Program-made: the position numbers and the translations under genes
Part shown: one piece after another, positions 33,656-43,911 of the stretch
Layout of the letters: the number at the start of each line of letters is the position of its first letter
Numbering within the stretch: position 1 is the stretch's first letter
DNA from: Actinoplanes sandaracinus
GTDB taxonomy: Bacteria; Actinomycetota; Actinomycetes; Mycobacteriales; Micromonosporaceae
DNA length: 64,000 nt
Reading direction: 5' to 3'
NCBI RefSeq assembly: GCF_030009775.1
Contig: NZ_JASCTH010000005.1
Coordinates: 186,001 to 250,000 of the forward strand
Notes under the pieces: model-generated
Seen by the model: only the letters and a program-made list of their open reading frames with translations
Database searches by the model: none
Told to the model about the DNA's origin: nothing

Positions 33656-35281
33656 ATGAGACGACTGAAGACCGTGTTCGCCGCGGTGACCCTGCTGCTG
33701 TCGGGTGCGCTGACCGTTCTCGCCGCACCCGCCGCACAGGCACTCGACAACGGCGTCGCCCGTACCCCGCCGATGGGCTGGAACAGCTGGAACGCCTTCG
33801 GGTGCAATATCAACGAGACCCTGATCCGGCAGATGGCCGACGCCATCGTCAGCAGCGGAATGCGGGATCTGGGTTACCGGTACGTCGTCGTGGACGACTG
33901 CTGGTTCAACCCGAACCGCGACAGCGCGGGCAATCTGCAGGGCGATCCCACCCGGTTCCCCAGCGGCATGAAAGCGCTGGGTGACTACCTGCACAGCCGG
34001 GATCTCAAATTCGGTATCTACCAGGTCCCGGTGGACAAGACCTGCGCCCAGTACTTCGGCAGTTATCCCGGCGCGACCGGCAGCCAGGGCCACGAGGTCC
34101 AGGACGCCCGGCAATTCGCGGCCTGGGGCGTGGACTTCCTGAAGTACGACTGGTGCTCACCGAACGGCACCATCAACGATCAGGTGAACACGTTCGCCAA
34201 GATGCGCGACGCGCTCGCCGCGACCGGCCGGCCGATCGTCTACAGCATCAACCCCAACAGCATCCACGCCAAGACCGGCCCGCTGCGCAACTGGGGCGAC
34301 GTCGCGAACATGTGGCGCACCACCGAGGACATCACCAACGCCTGGGACACCGGTCAGACCAACGGCTACCCGATGGGCATCCAGAACATCGTCAACGTCA
34401 CCGTCCCGCTCGCCGGATACGCCCGGCCGGGCGCCTTCAACGACCCGGACATGATGGAGGTCGGCCGCGGCGGCATGACCGACACCGAGATGCGCAGCCA
34501 TTTCGCCCTGTGGGCGATGATGGCGTCCCCGCTCATCGCCGGCAACGACGTGCGCTCCATGAACACGGCGACCCAGACGATCCTGAAGAACCAGAACCTC
34601 ATCGCGATCAACCAGGACACCCTCGGTCTGCAGGCGACCCAGGTCACCGGCGACGGCGGCCGCCGCGTGCTGGCCAAGCGACTCGCCAACGGCGACGTCG
34701 CGGTCGCCCTGTTCAACCAGTCGAACAGCACCACGACGATCTCCACCACGGCCGCGGCCGTGGGCAAGAGCGGCTCCTCCTTCACCCTGCGCGACGCCTG
34801 GACCGGCGCCACCACGACCAGCACCGGCGCCATCAGCGCCAGTGTTCCCGGGCACGGCACGGTCGTCTACCGGCTCAGCGGAGGGACCACCACACCGCTG
34901 CCGACCGCCACGAGCCTGGTCAGCGCCGCCTCCGGACGCTGCCTCGACGTCCCGGAGAGCGCCACCGCCAACGGCACCCAACCGGTCGTCTGGGACTGCA
35001 ACGGCGCCGCGAACCAGCGCTGGACCGTCGACGGGCAGCGCCTGCAGGCGCTCGGCAAGTGCCTGGACGCGCCCGTCAACGCGACCGCCGGGTCGAAGGT
35101 CCAGCTCTGGGACTGCTCCGGCGCGACCAACCAGCAATGGACCGTGAACGCCGACGGCACCATCCGCGGCACCCAGTCCGGACTGTGCCTCGACGTCGAC
35201 CGCAATCTCACCGCGAACGGCACCAAGGTCCTGCTGTGGACCTGCACCGGTGCGGCGAATCAGCGCTGGTCCCGCGCCTGA
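33656..35281 (+). CDS. Secreted GH27 alpha-galactosidase/beta-L-arabinopyranosidase with ricin domain
   Basis: The 541-residue enzyme has a Sec signal (cleavage near AQA-LD), a GH27 TIM barrel and a beta-sandwich domain. A C-terminal ricin-type (CBM13) domain follows, with three repeats around GRCLDVPE, GKCLDAPV and GLCLDVDR, each ending in QRW or QQW. The nucleophile is D165 (LKYDWC) and the acid/base D225 (WRTTEDI). The opening PPMGWNSWNAFGCNIN is diagnostic. GH27-CBM13 enzymes of Streptomyces include beta-L-arabinopyranosidases as well as alpha-galactosidases, and these cannot be separated here. The GH10 gene follows 39 bases later. Confidence 0.93.
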   Translation: MRRLKTVFAAVTLLLSGALTVLAAPAAQALDNGVARTPPMGWNSWNAFGCNINETLIRQMADAIVSSGMRDLGYRYVVVDDCWFNPNRDSAGNLQGDPTRFPSGMKALGDYLHSRDLKFGIYQVPVDKTCAQYFGSYPGATGSQGHEVQDARQFAAWGVDFLKYDWCSPNGTINDQVNTFAKMRDALAATGRPIVYSINPNSIHAKTGPLRNWGDVANMWRTTEDITNAWDTGQTNGYPMGIQNIVNVTVPLAGYARPGAFNDPDMMEVGRGGMTDTEMRSHFALWAMMASPLIAGNDVRSMNTATQTILKNQNLIAINQDTLGLQATQVTGDGGRRVLAKRLANGDVAVALFNQSNSTTTISTTAAAVGKSGSSFTLRDAWTGATTTSTGAISASVPGHGTVVYRLSGGTTTPLPTATSLVSAASGRCLDVPESATANGTQPVVWDCNGAANQRWTVDGQRLQALGKCLDAPVNATAGSKVQLWDCSGATNQQWTVNADGTIRGTQSGLCLDVDRNLTANGTKVLLWTCTGAANQRWSRA

Positions 35282-36673
<1,392 letters not shown>

Positions 36674-36688
36674 GGCCTCGCCCCCAAC

Positions 36689-36718
36689 CCCCGCCGGCCC
36701 GGGCCCGGGCCGGCGGGG
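36689..36718 (+). terminator. Strong GC hairpin after the GH10 gene
   Basis: CCCCGCCGGCCCGGG and its exact complement form a 15-bp inverted repeat with no spacer, 15 bases after the stop of the xylanase gene. It likely ends the GH27-GH10 transcript. Confidence 0.75.
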
Positions 36719-36758
36719 CTCCGCGTGCCTCTCCCCCACCCCGCCTAGACTCCTCCGG

Positions 36759-37181
36759 GTGATCGTGCGGATGGCCGGCATGGCGGATGTGGCGGCGCTC
36801 GCGGAGCTGCGGGACGTCGCACCCGGCGACCTCGCGGCCTTCGCCGGCTGGCTGGCCGCCCACGCGCAGACGCACCTGCCGTTCGTCGCCGAGATCGACG
36901 GTCACGTGGTCGGCGCCGCCTGGCTGCACGTCGCGCAACGGGTGCCGGGCAACGGGTCGCTGGACCGGTGGTACGGCGACGTCCAGTCCGTCATGGTCCG
37001 CGAGGAGTGCCGCAACCGGGGCGTCGGCGCCGCCCTGATGGCCGCGATCCTGGCCGAGGCCCGCGTCCGGGACCTGTTGCACGTGACGGTCCACTCCGGG
37101 CGCCGCGCGGTCGACTTCTACCTGCGTAACGGCTTCAGCCACCACCGCCAGATCCTGCTCTGGGAGCCGGCCGCCCCCTGA
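36759..37181 (+). CDS. GNAT-family N-acetyltransferase
   Basis: The 140-residue protein has the acetyl-CoA-binding motif RNRGVGAALMAAILAEA after the strand VQSVMVREECR, and a C-terminal VDFYLRNGFSHH, as in RimI-like GNAT enzymes. Substrate unknown. GTG start at 36759. It converges on the second sugar importer. Confidence 0.88.
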   Translation: MIVRMAGMADVAALAELRDVAPGDLAAFAGWLAAHAQTHLPFVAEIDGHVVGAAWLHVAQRVPGNGSLDRWYGDVQSVMVREECRNRGVGAALMAAILAEARVRDLLHVTVHSGRRAVDFYLRNGFSHHRQILLWEPAAP

Positions 37182-37211
37182 TCAAACCTGCCGGCCGCCC
37201 GGCGCACCGGG

Positions 37212-38075
37212 TCAGCCTTTGCCGATCCCGCTGGTGAGCCCGGCGATGAGTTGCCGCTCGGCGAACGCGTAGCACACCAGCGACGGCAGCATGGCGAGGG
37301 TGACGTAGGCGAGGATGCGCGCGGTGTCGGCCGAGAACTGCGACTGGAACTGCTGGACACCCAGCGGCAGCGTCCACCATCGGGAGTCGTTGAAGACGAT
37401 CAGCGGAAGCAGGAAGTTGTTCCAGCTGCCCACCACGGCCAGGATCGAGACGGTGCCGAGGGCGGGCCGGGACATCGGCAGCAGGATGCGCCAGAAGAAC
37501 CGGAAGGGACCACAGCCGTCCAGCACCGCGGACTCCTCGACCTCCGCCGGAATGCTCCGGAAGAAGGCGCGCAGGATGACGATGGTGACGGGCAGGCCGA
37601 ACGCCGCCTGCGGCAGCACCACACCCAACGGGTTGTTCAGCAGGCCCATCTCCCGGAGCAGCACGAACAGCGGCAGGATCGCCACCGCGAACGGGAACAT
37701 CAGCCCGATCGTGAAGATCGTGAACAGCAGCTCCCGCCCGGGGAAGGCGTAGCGGGCGAAGATGTACGCCGCCATGGCGCCGATCAGGACCACCAGGGCC
37801 GTGCTGGCGACGGCGATGACGGTGCTGTTGGCCGCCTGCTGCCAGAACGCCGACGAGGTCACGGCTTCCAGGTAGTTGCCGGGCACCCACGGGTCCGGCA
37901 GCCCGAACGGGTTGGTGAACAGCTGGCCGCTGTCCTTGAACCCGCCGAGGACGCCGAAGACGATCGGCACCGCGACGGCGGCGCCCACCGTGATGCTCAC
38001 GGCCTGCAGCACCCCGTGGCGCATCATGCGGGGCAGGTTGCGCGGCCGCCGCGCCGGCGTCGTACCGCTGCTCAT
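37212..38075 (-). CDS. Sugar ABC transporter permease, MalG type (second importer)
   Basis: The 287-residue protein has six predicted helices and the EAA loop EVEESAVLDGCGPFRFFWRILLP. It ends with ERQLIAGLTSGIGKG, the usual tail of this group. Its ATG overlaps the stop of the upstream permease gene by four bases (ATGA), showing tight coupling. It forms an importer with the genes at 38072 and 39046. Confidence 0.93.
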   Translation of the reverse strand: MSSGTTPARRPRNLPRMMRHGVLQAVSITVGAAVAVPIVFGVLGGFKDSGQLFTNPFGLPDPWVPGNYLEAVTSSAFWQQAANSTVIAVASTALVVLIGAMAAYIFARYAFPGRELLFTIFTIGLMFPFAVAILPLFVLLREMGLLNNPLGVVLPQAAFGLPVTIVILRAFFRSIPAEVEESAVLDGCGPFRFFWRILLPMSRPALGTVSILAVVGSWNNFLLPLIVFNDSRWWTLPLGVQQFQSQFSADTARILAYVTLAMLPSLVCYAFAERQLIAGLTSGIGKG

Positions 38076-39040
38076 CGCTGGTCTCCGATCCTGGTGATCG
38101 CGCCGTCGAGGTCGCGGCGGAGGACGAACCGCTGGTACAGCAGGCCGAAGGTGAGGCTGATCAGGAAGATCATCATGCTGATCGCGCTGGCGTAGCCCAC
38201 GTGGAACCGTTTGAATCCCTCCTGGAACATCGTCACGGCGAGGGTCTCCGACGACCGGATCGGCCCGCCGCCGGTGAGCACCCAGATCATGTCGAAGAGC
38301 TGGACCGTGCCGAGGATGGACAGGAACACGCTGATCCGGATGGTGGGGCCGAGCAGTGGCAGGGTGATGTGCCGGAAGGCCTGCCAGGGCCCGGCGCCGT
38401 CCATCGCCGCCGCGTCGTGCAGTTCCCGCGGGATCCCCTGGCGGCCGGCCAGGTAGAGGATCGTGTGGAACCCGAAGAACTTCCACGAGATCACGACGAA
38501 CAGCGAGTACATCACGGTGTCCGGGTCGGCGAGCCAGGTGGCGCCCAGGTCGCCCAGGCCGATCAGCTTGGTGACGTGGTTGGCCAGCCCCTGGTTGGGC
38601 GAGAAGATCATGGTGAACAGCACCGCGGTGACGACTTCGGACAGCACGTACGGCGCGAAGAACAGCATGCGGTACGCGCGCCGCCCGCGCAGCGGCTGGT
38701 TCAGCAGCATGGCCAGGGCCAGGGAGAACGGAAGCTGGATGGCGAGGGAGAGCGTCACCAGCAGCAGTGCCCGGCGCAGGTCGCCGACGAAGATCTCGTC
38801 GACCAGCAGCCGGCGGAAGTTGTCCAGGCCGACGAAGGCGGTGGGCGCGCCGAAGCCGTTCCAGTTGAAGAAGCTGCTGTACCCGGCGATCACGATGGGG
38901 GCGAGCACGAGCAGCACGAAGAGCAGTAGTGCCGGGCTCAGGAAGGCGATCACCGTGGGCCACGGGCGCCGGCGCCGCGGGGCGGCCTCGACCGATGGCC
39001 GGGGTGGGGCCGGCGCGGGCCGGCGCTCGTCGGTGAGCAC
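38072..39040 (-). CDS. Sugar ABC transporter permease, MalF type (second importer)
   Basis: The 322-residue membrane protein has a Pro/Arg-rich cytoplasmic tail, six helices and the EAA loop ELHDAAAMDGAGPWQAFRHITLP (in outline). GTG start at 39040, six bases after the binding-protein stop. It partners the MalG-type permease. Confidence 0.93.
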   Translation of the reverse strand: MLTDERRPAPAPPRPSVEAAPRRRRPWPTVIAFLSPALLLFVLLVLAPIVIAGYSSFFNWNGFGAPTAFVGLDNFRRLLVDEIFVGDLRRALLLVTLSLAIQLPFSLALAMLLNQPLRGRRAYRMLFFAPYVLSEVVTAVLFTMIFSPNQGLANHVTKLIGLGDLGATWLADPDTVMYSLFVVISWKFFGFHTILYLAGRQGIPRELHDAAAMDGAGPWQAFRHITLPLLGPTIRISVFLSILGTVQLFDMIWVLTGGGPIRSSETLAVTMFQEGFKRFHVGYASAISMMIFLISLTFGLLYQRFVLRRDLDGAITRIGDQR

Positions 39041-39045
39041 TCCGG

Positions 39046-40341
39046 TCAGCCCTGCTTGGCGGCGGCGGTGATGGCCTGTGCGACCTGTTGCGGCGACGAC
39101 TTGCCGGCCAGCAGTTCCGCGACGCTGTCGTTGACCTGCTGACCGACCGCAGGCGCGTAGGCCTGGTCCAGGTACAGCTGGAACCCGGTCGAGGCGGAGA
39201 GGGTGTCGCCCACCAACTTGAGGTTCGGGTCGGTGACCGCGTCCCCCGCCGCCTTGACCACCGGAAGCACGCCGGCCGTCTTCGCCTCGATGCGGGCGTT
39301 CTCCGGCTGGGCGATGAACTTGAGGAACTCCACCGCCTCAGGCGGCGCGTCCTTGCCGACCGCGAAGCCTCCGCCGCCCCCGAACGCGTCGGTGATCTTC
39401 CCCTTGCCGCCGTCGACCGCCGGGAACGCGAAGAATCCGAGTTTGTCGCCGAGTCCCTTCTTGCCGGCCGAGTTGTCGCGCTCGACCACCGGGGCCCACT
39501 GGCCCATGAGTTCCATGGCCGCCTTGCCGTTGCCCATGGTGGCGGCCTGACCGTCGGCGGTGGAGTAACCGGCGGCCAGATATCCGGTCTGGAACGGCTG
39601 CAGGGCGACCAGGTCGGCGAGGTGGGCGCCGGCCGTGACGAAGTCGGGTGCGTCGAAGTTCTTGTCGGCGCCGGCTTGGCGGAGCGCGTCCAGGCCGGCG
39701 ACCCGCATCGCCAGGTAGGCCCAGTAGTAGTGGCCTGGCCATTTCTCCTTGCCGGCCAGCGCGATCGGGGTGATCTGCGCGGCCTTGAGTCTGCGCACGG
39801 CCTCCAGATATTCGGCCCAGGTCGCCGGCGGCGCCTTCACCCCGGCTCGCTCGAAGAGCTCCTTGTTGTACCAGAAGCCGACCATGCCGGTGTCCACCGC
39901 CGAGCCGTAGACCTTTCCGCTGACGGTGTAGGCGTCCAGCGCCGTGGGGATCAGCGTGTCGCGCCACGCGCCGACGTCCGCGGTGAGGTCTTTGACCATT
40001 CCTGCTTCGGCCTGCTGGGCGAGGACTCCGCCACCCCAGGTGTGGAAGATGTCCGGTGGGTCACCCGCCTGGACGACGGTCGTCAGTTTGGTCTTGAAGG
40101 CCTCGTTCTCCAGCGGTGTGATCTCGAAGGTGACGCCGGGATGTGACGCCTCGAACTGGCGGGCCATCTGCGCCCACGCCGACATCATCGGGTCGGTGTT
40201 GGCGATGTGCCACCACCTGATCTTCTTTCCGGAGCCTGATTGCCCGCCCTCGTCGCCGCACCCGGCCAGTACGGCGCCGGTAGCGGCGGCGGTCGTCAGA
40301 GCGAGCAGCGATCTGCGGCTGAGCCGGATTCGATCCGTCAC
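39046..40341 (-). CDS. Sugar ABC transporter substrate-binding lipoprotein (second importer)
   Basis: The 431-residue protein has a twin-arginine-like start (LSRRSLLALTTAA) and a lipobox LAGC, so it is a lipid-anchored binding protein. The mature part shows KIRWWHIANTDPMM, DPPDIFHTWGGGVL and VGFWYNKELFERAGV, typical of family 1 solute-binding proteins. GTG at 40341 follows AAGGGGAG. Two CGAAASTTTCG sites lie upstream; such motifs are known before xylanase and xylobiose-uptake genes in Streptomyces, so xylo-oligosaccharides are a reasonable cargo. No ATPase gene is adjacent. Confidence 0.92.
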   Translation of the reverse strand: MTDRIRLSRRSLLALTTAAATGAVLAGCGDEGGQSGSGKKIRWWHIANTDPMMSAWAQMARQFEASHPGVTFEITPLENEAFKTKLTTVVQAGDPPDIFHTWGGGVLAQQAEAGMVKDLTADVGAWRDTLIPTALDAYTVSGKVYGSAVDTGMVGFWYNKELFERAGVKAPPATWAEYLEAVRRLKAAQITPIALAGKEKWPGHYYWAYLAMRVAGLDALRQAGADKNFDAPDFVTAGAHLADLVALQPFQTGYLAAGYSTADGQAATMGNGKAAMELMGQWAPVVERDNSAGKKGLGDKLGFFAFPAVDGGKGKITDAFGGGGGFAVGKDAPPEAVEFLKFIAQPENARIEAKTAGVLPVVKAAGDAVTDPNLKLVGDTLSASTGFQLYLDQAYAPAVGQQVNDSVAELLAGKSSPQQVAQAITAAAKQG

Positions 40342-40405
40342 CGTCAGCTCCCCTTTCGGCGCCCTTCCGGGCGCACGTGAGATCAGCGGCTGGAGTGCGC
40401 AGCCG

Positions 40406-40416
40406 CGAAACTTTCG
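40406..40416 (-). promoter_or_regulatory. CGAAACTTTCG palindrome upstream of the second importer
   Basis: A perfect 11-bp dyad 65 bases upstream of the GTG of the binding-protein gene. It equals a motif described upstream of Streptomyces xylanase genes. A second copy is at 40572-40582. Confidence 0.6.
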
Positions 40417-40571
40417 ACGATTGGCAGTCATCATTATCGGTGGCAAGCGGCACGTTACGAGTTCGAGTCAAGCAGGTCAATACCGTCGATCGACCGAATC
40501 GATCGCGGACGCTCCCGACGGTGCGGCCGAGCATCTTCGCGGCAATCGTCGGCGCCCGGTCGGCGGCATAC

Positions 40572-40582
40572 CGAAAGTTTCG
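40572..40582 (-). promoter_or_regulatory. Second CGAAA-N-TTTCG site upstream of the importer
   Basis: CGAAAGTTTCG is a perfect dyad with the same arms as the 40406 site and the opposite central base, 166 bases further upstream. It could permit looping between two bound regulators. Confidence 0.55.
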
Positions 40583-40778
40583 AAAGCGTGCGGCCTGCCG
40601 CGAAGCATCGGCGACGCCCGGTGACGGCGGCGTCCCGGCGACGCGGCACCGTTGTGAGGATGATGCGATTTCGGTAAACACAATGATCGGGAAAAATTGT
40701 TACGACGACCACGCCGCTCGAGTCGCGGCCGGCATCGGGGCGTGGGGGCGTGAACCGGCCCGTCGCCGGGGCGCGGGG

Positions 40779-40857
40779 GGGGGGGGGGGGCGGGGCGGCC
40801 CCCCCCCCCCCCCCCCCCCCCCCCCGGGGCGGGGGGGGCGCGCCCCGGGGGGGTTCC
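40779..40857. repeat. Long G and C homopolymer tract
   Basis: Within this stretch lie a run of about 16 G (from 40775), a run of about 27 C (40799-40825) and shorter G runs, with almost no other bases. The surrounding 40583-41018 holds no supported gene. Such runs can be real mutable tracts but are also a classic sign of consensus or gap error. Confidence 0.8.
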
Positions 40858-41018
40858 CGGTCCGTCCACCCGGGAACCCCGCGCCGATCAGGTTCCGGCG
40901 CGGGCCGGCGCCGGTGTCGTGCCGGCGCTGCTGGACACGATCACACCGAAGCCGGCACCGGAACCAGGGGCGAGGCTTTCCGCCGGAAGCCGCGCTCGAA
41001 GAGGGCGGCCGGGTGTCG

Positions 41019-42122
41019 TCAGGCGCGCGACCATCGCTGGCCGGCGGCGCCGGTGCAGGTCCACAGCCGGACGGCGGTGCCGTTCGCGGTGAGGTTGCGG
41101 TCCACCTCGAGGCAGAGTCCCGACCGGACGCCGCGGACGGTGCCGTCGTTGTGGAACGTCCACTGCTGGTTGGTCGCGCCACTGCAGTCCCACAGCTGGA
41201 CCTTCGCGCCGGCGGTCGCGGTGGTCGGCGCGTCGAGACACTTGCCGAGCGCCTGCACGGACTGCCCGGTGAACGTCCACCGCTGGTTGGCCCGGCCGCT
41301 GCAGTCCCAGATGATCGGCTGGGTGCCGTTGGCGGTGCTGCTGTTCGGGACGTCCAGGCAGCGCCCGGACGCGCTGCTGACCAGGGTTCCGGTCGTGCCG
41401 CCGCCGCCCGGCTCGCCGATCGTCCCGGGAACCGAGCGCAGCGCCGCGTACCAGACCGCCGCCATCTTGTCGTAGCCGCCGGCGGTGGGATGGACGCCGT
41501 CGATGAGGTCCGCGGTGGTCAGCGCCGCGTGCATGTCGACGAGGTGGACCCGTTTACCGCTGCTGACCTTGCTCCGCACGATGCCGGGAACGGCGGCGTT
41601 GAAGGTGCGGGCGGCGGCCGCCTGTCCGGGCGAGGCCAGCGGGATGATCGTCGCGACGAACACGTCCGCCGCGGGCGACGCCGCCGTGATGCGGTCGATC
41701 AGAGCGGACAGCCGGCCCGGCGCACCGGCGACGTTGTGGTTCTGCAGGATGTCGTTGGTGCCCAGGTGCAGCAGCACAGTGCGGGGCGCGGCGGTCCGCA
41801 TCCACCCGGTGATGTTGGCGTCGACCTGGTCGATCCGCCATCCCGGGTGTCCTTCGTGGTCGTGGTCGCCGAGCGCGGCCGGACCGTTGAACTGGGTGCC
41901 GACGAAGTCGTTGCGGTAGCCGGCCGCCGCCAGCCGCCGCCAGAGGCCGATGCGGTAGCCACCGGGAACCTGGGTGCCCTCGGTGATGGAGTCCCCCAGC
42001 GGCATGATCCGAACGCCGCCGTTCGACTCCGCCGCCGCCGCGCCGGTCGGCGTGACAGCGCCGGTCAGCGTGAGCACAGCGGTGAGTACGGTCCCGAAGA
42101 ACCACAGTCTGCTTCTGCGCAT
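41019..42122 (-). CDS. Secreted CE3-type SGNH esterase with ricin domain
   Basis: The 367-residue protein has a signal peptide (cleavage near AAAAES). An SGNH domain follows with block I IMPLGDSITEGTQVPGGYR, block III VLLHLGTNDILQNH and block V DGVHPTAGGYDKMA, the layout of CE3 acetylxylan esterases. A short Gly/Thr linker leads to a ricin-type CBM13 with repeats GRCLDVPN, GKCLDAPT and GLCLEVDR. That domain is very similar to the one on the GH27 enzyme at 33656. ATG at 42122 follows GAGGAG. A TGAGAGCGTTAACA operator lies upstream. Confidence 0.9.
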   Translation of the reverse strand: MRRSRLWFFGTVLTAVLTLTGAVTPTGAAAAESNGGVRIMPLGDSITEGTQVPGGYRIGLWRRLAAAGYRNDFVGTQFNGPAALGDHDHEGHPGWRIDQVDANITGWMRTAAPRTVLLHLGTNDILQNHNVAGAPGRLSALIDRITAASPAADVFVATIIPLASPGQAAAARTFNAAVPGIVRSKVSSGKRVHLVDMHAALTTADLIDGVHPTAGGYDKMAAVWYAALRSVPGTIGEPGGGGTTGTLVSSASGRCLDVPNSSTANGTQPIIWDCSGRANQRWTFTGQSVQALGKCLDAPTTATAGAKVQLWDCSGATNQQWTFHNDGTVRGVRSGLCLEVDRNLTANGTAVRLWTCTGAAGQRWSRA

Positions 42123-42199
42123 GGCGCGCTCCTCTGGGTGCGGCACGAGTCCTCGCCGGTGCGGGCGGGGGACGAGGGATGGGGATCAGATCAACACCT

Positions 42200-42213
42200 T
42201 GAGAGCGTTAACA
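42200..42213 (-). promoter_or_regulatory. TGAGAGCGTTAACA operator-like site upstream of the CE3-type gene
   Basis: The site is one base different from the one at 33534 and belongs to the TGWGAGCGNTAACA family. On the minus strand it is preceded by TTCTGGCAAT and ATTCCAG (42214-42236), as at 33509-33530. The rest of the 42123-42621 divergent region has no supported gene. Confidence 0.65.
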
Positions 42214-42588
42214 TCTGGAATCCGTAGATTGCCAGAACGTTTCGAGACATTCAAGAAGGAAAATACGCCGAAGTTTTCGATCCGGCTCCCACACGCCACT
42301 AAAGATCTCCATCGGGGCGATTGGCCTGCTCAGCACCGTTAAGCAATAGGACCAAAGATAAGCGGCATGGAGGCGGACTCTTCGCAGGCCGCAGTCGTAA
42401 CAGTTTTCGGGCGACGCTTTTACATTCTTCCGCACCGCCGGGACACCCGAGTGAGCGATCGCCCGCGCCCGCCGCGCACCGGCCCGGCGACGAGCGCGCT
42501 GTCCACCCGAAACGATCAACGAACGCCGGAGGCCGAGGCCGCGAGCGACCGAAGAGGCGACGGTCGTCGATGTGTTGTAACGTCCGCC

Positions 42589-42600
42589 GGGAGCGCTCCC
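42589..42600 (+). promoter_or_regulatory. CebR-type operator GGGAGCGCTCCC upstream of GH12
   Basis: A perfect 12-bp palindrome (context CGGGAGCGCTCCCA) lies 21 bases upstream of the GH12 start codon. A regulator bound here would block transcription or early elongation. Confidence 0.8.
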
Positions 42601-42621
42601 ACACCCCGAGAAGGAGCTTCC

Positions 42622-43740
42622 ATGAGACATCCCCTCCGCGCCCTGCTGGCCGCCTGCACCCTGGCCGCCGCGGGCATCACCGGACTCACGCTCGCCGGCC
42701 CCGCACAGGCCGACACCCGCATCTGCGACCAATACGGCTCGACCACCATCGGCGGCCGCTACGTGGTGATGAACAACCGCTGGGGCACCACCGCCGAGCA
42801 GTGCATCAATGTCACGGGCACCGGGTTCGCCATCACCAGCCAGCAGGGCGTGGGCAACACGAGCGGCGCGCCGGTGTCATACCCGGCGGTCTACTTCGGC
42901 TGCCACTACACCAACTGCTCCCCCGGCACCAACCTGCCCATCCGCGTCGGCTCGATCTCCAGCGCGACCAGCAGTGTCAGCTACAACTTCGTCTCCGGAG
43001 CCACCTACAACGCGTCGTACGACATCTGGCTGGACCCCGCGCCGAAGACGAACGGCGTCAACGCCCAGGAGATCATGATCTGGTTCAACCGGCAGGGGTC
43101 CATCCAGCCGATCGGCTCACGGGTCGGCACCGCCACTGTCGGCGGCCGCACGTGGGAGGTGTGGCAGGGCAGCAACGGCGCCAACGCCGTCGTCTCCTAT
43201 GTGGCGCCCACGGCCATCGCGAGCTGGAGCTTCAGCGTCCTCGACTTCATCAACGACGTGAAGAACCGCGGCGCCATCACCGACTCGTGGTATCTGACCA
43301 GCGTCCAGGCCGGATTCGAGCCGTGGATCGGCGGCGCCGGCCTGGCCGTCAACAGCTTCTCCGCGGCGGTCAACGGCGGCGCAACCGTGCCCTCGACGCC
43401 GCCGTCCACCCCGCCCGGCGAGGCCGCCTGCACGGTGACCTACACGACGAACGTGTGGAATACGGGCTTCACCGCCGGCGTCACGGTGGCCAACACCGGG
43501 GGGAGCGCGATCAACGGCTGGGCTCTGGACTTCTCGCTGCCGGCCGGGCAGTCCATCACCGGCTCCTGGAACGCCGCCCTGAGCGGGACGTCCGGCGCGA
43601 TCACCGCCCGCAACGCCGGCCACAACGGCGGCGTCCCGGCCGGCGGCAGCACGTCGTTCGGGTTCCAGGGCACCTACAGCGGGACGTTCGCCGCCCCCAC
43701 GGGGTTCACCCTGAACGGGAGGGCCTGCGCACGAGGCTGA
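42622..43740 (+). CDS. Secreted GH12 endo-beta-1,4-glucanase with CBM2
   Basis: The 372-residue enzyme has a signal peptide ending GPAQA. A GH12 jelly roll starts RICDQYGSTTIGGRYVVMNN. The nucleophile Glu is in QEIMIWFNRQG and the acid/base Glu in VQAGFEPWIGG. A PST linker leads to a C-terminal CBM2 (CTVTYTTNVWNTGFTAGVTV, NGWALDFSLPAGQ). It should cut cellulose or mixed-linkage glucan outside the cell. ATG at 42622 follows AAGGAG. CebR box upstream, hairpin downstream. Confidence 0.95.
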   Translation: MRHPLRALLAACTLAAAGITGLTLAGPAQADTRICDQYGSTTIGGRYVVMNNRWGTTAEQCINVTGTGFAITSQQGVGNTSGAPVSYPAVYFGCHYTNCSPGTNLPIRVGSISSATSSVSYNFVSGATYNASYDIWLDPAPKTNGVNAQEIMIWFNRQGSIQPIGSRVGTATVGGRTWEVWQGSNGANAVVSYVAPTAIASWSFSVLDFINDVKNRGAITDSWYLTSVQAGFEPWIGGAGLAVNSFSAAVNGGATVPSTPPSTPPGEAACTVTYTTNVWNTGFTAGVTVANTGGSAINGWALDFSLPAGQSITGSWNAALSGTSGAITARNAGHNGGVPAGGSTSFGFQGTYSGTFAAPTGFTLNGRACARG

Positions 43741-43748
43741 GCACGCAG

Positions 43749-43775
43749 CCCGGTCCGGCAGCGCGCCGGACCGGG
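43749..43775 (+). terminator. Hairpin terminator after GH12
   Basis: CCCGGTCCGGC and its complement form a perfect 11-bp stem with a 5-base loop, eight bases after the stop codon. Confidence 0.8.
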
Positions 43776-43882
43776 TTCCGCGAGACCGACATATAACAGT
43801 GAGCGCCGCGTACGCACAGAGATCTGTCATTAGACATTGACCGAAGCTCATCGATGGGCGACGATGTGACGCAGCTCTCGTT

Positions 43883-43894
43883 GGGAGCGCTCCC
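43883..43894 (+). promoter_or_regulatory. CebR-type operator GGGAGCGCTCCC upstream of SGNH-CBM2 gene
   Basis: A perfect 12-bp palindrome (context TTGGGAGCGCTCCCCT) lies 17 bases before the GTG start at 43912, the closest spacing of the four copies in this window. Confidence 0.8.
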
Positions 43895-43911
43895 CTCACT
43901 GAGGAGGCCCT

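Noticed and set aside
40775..40857. Replication origin or attachment site
   Set aside because: No DnaA-box-like repeats, integrase or tRNA gene is near; only homopolymer runs are present.
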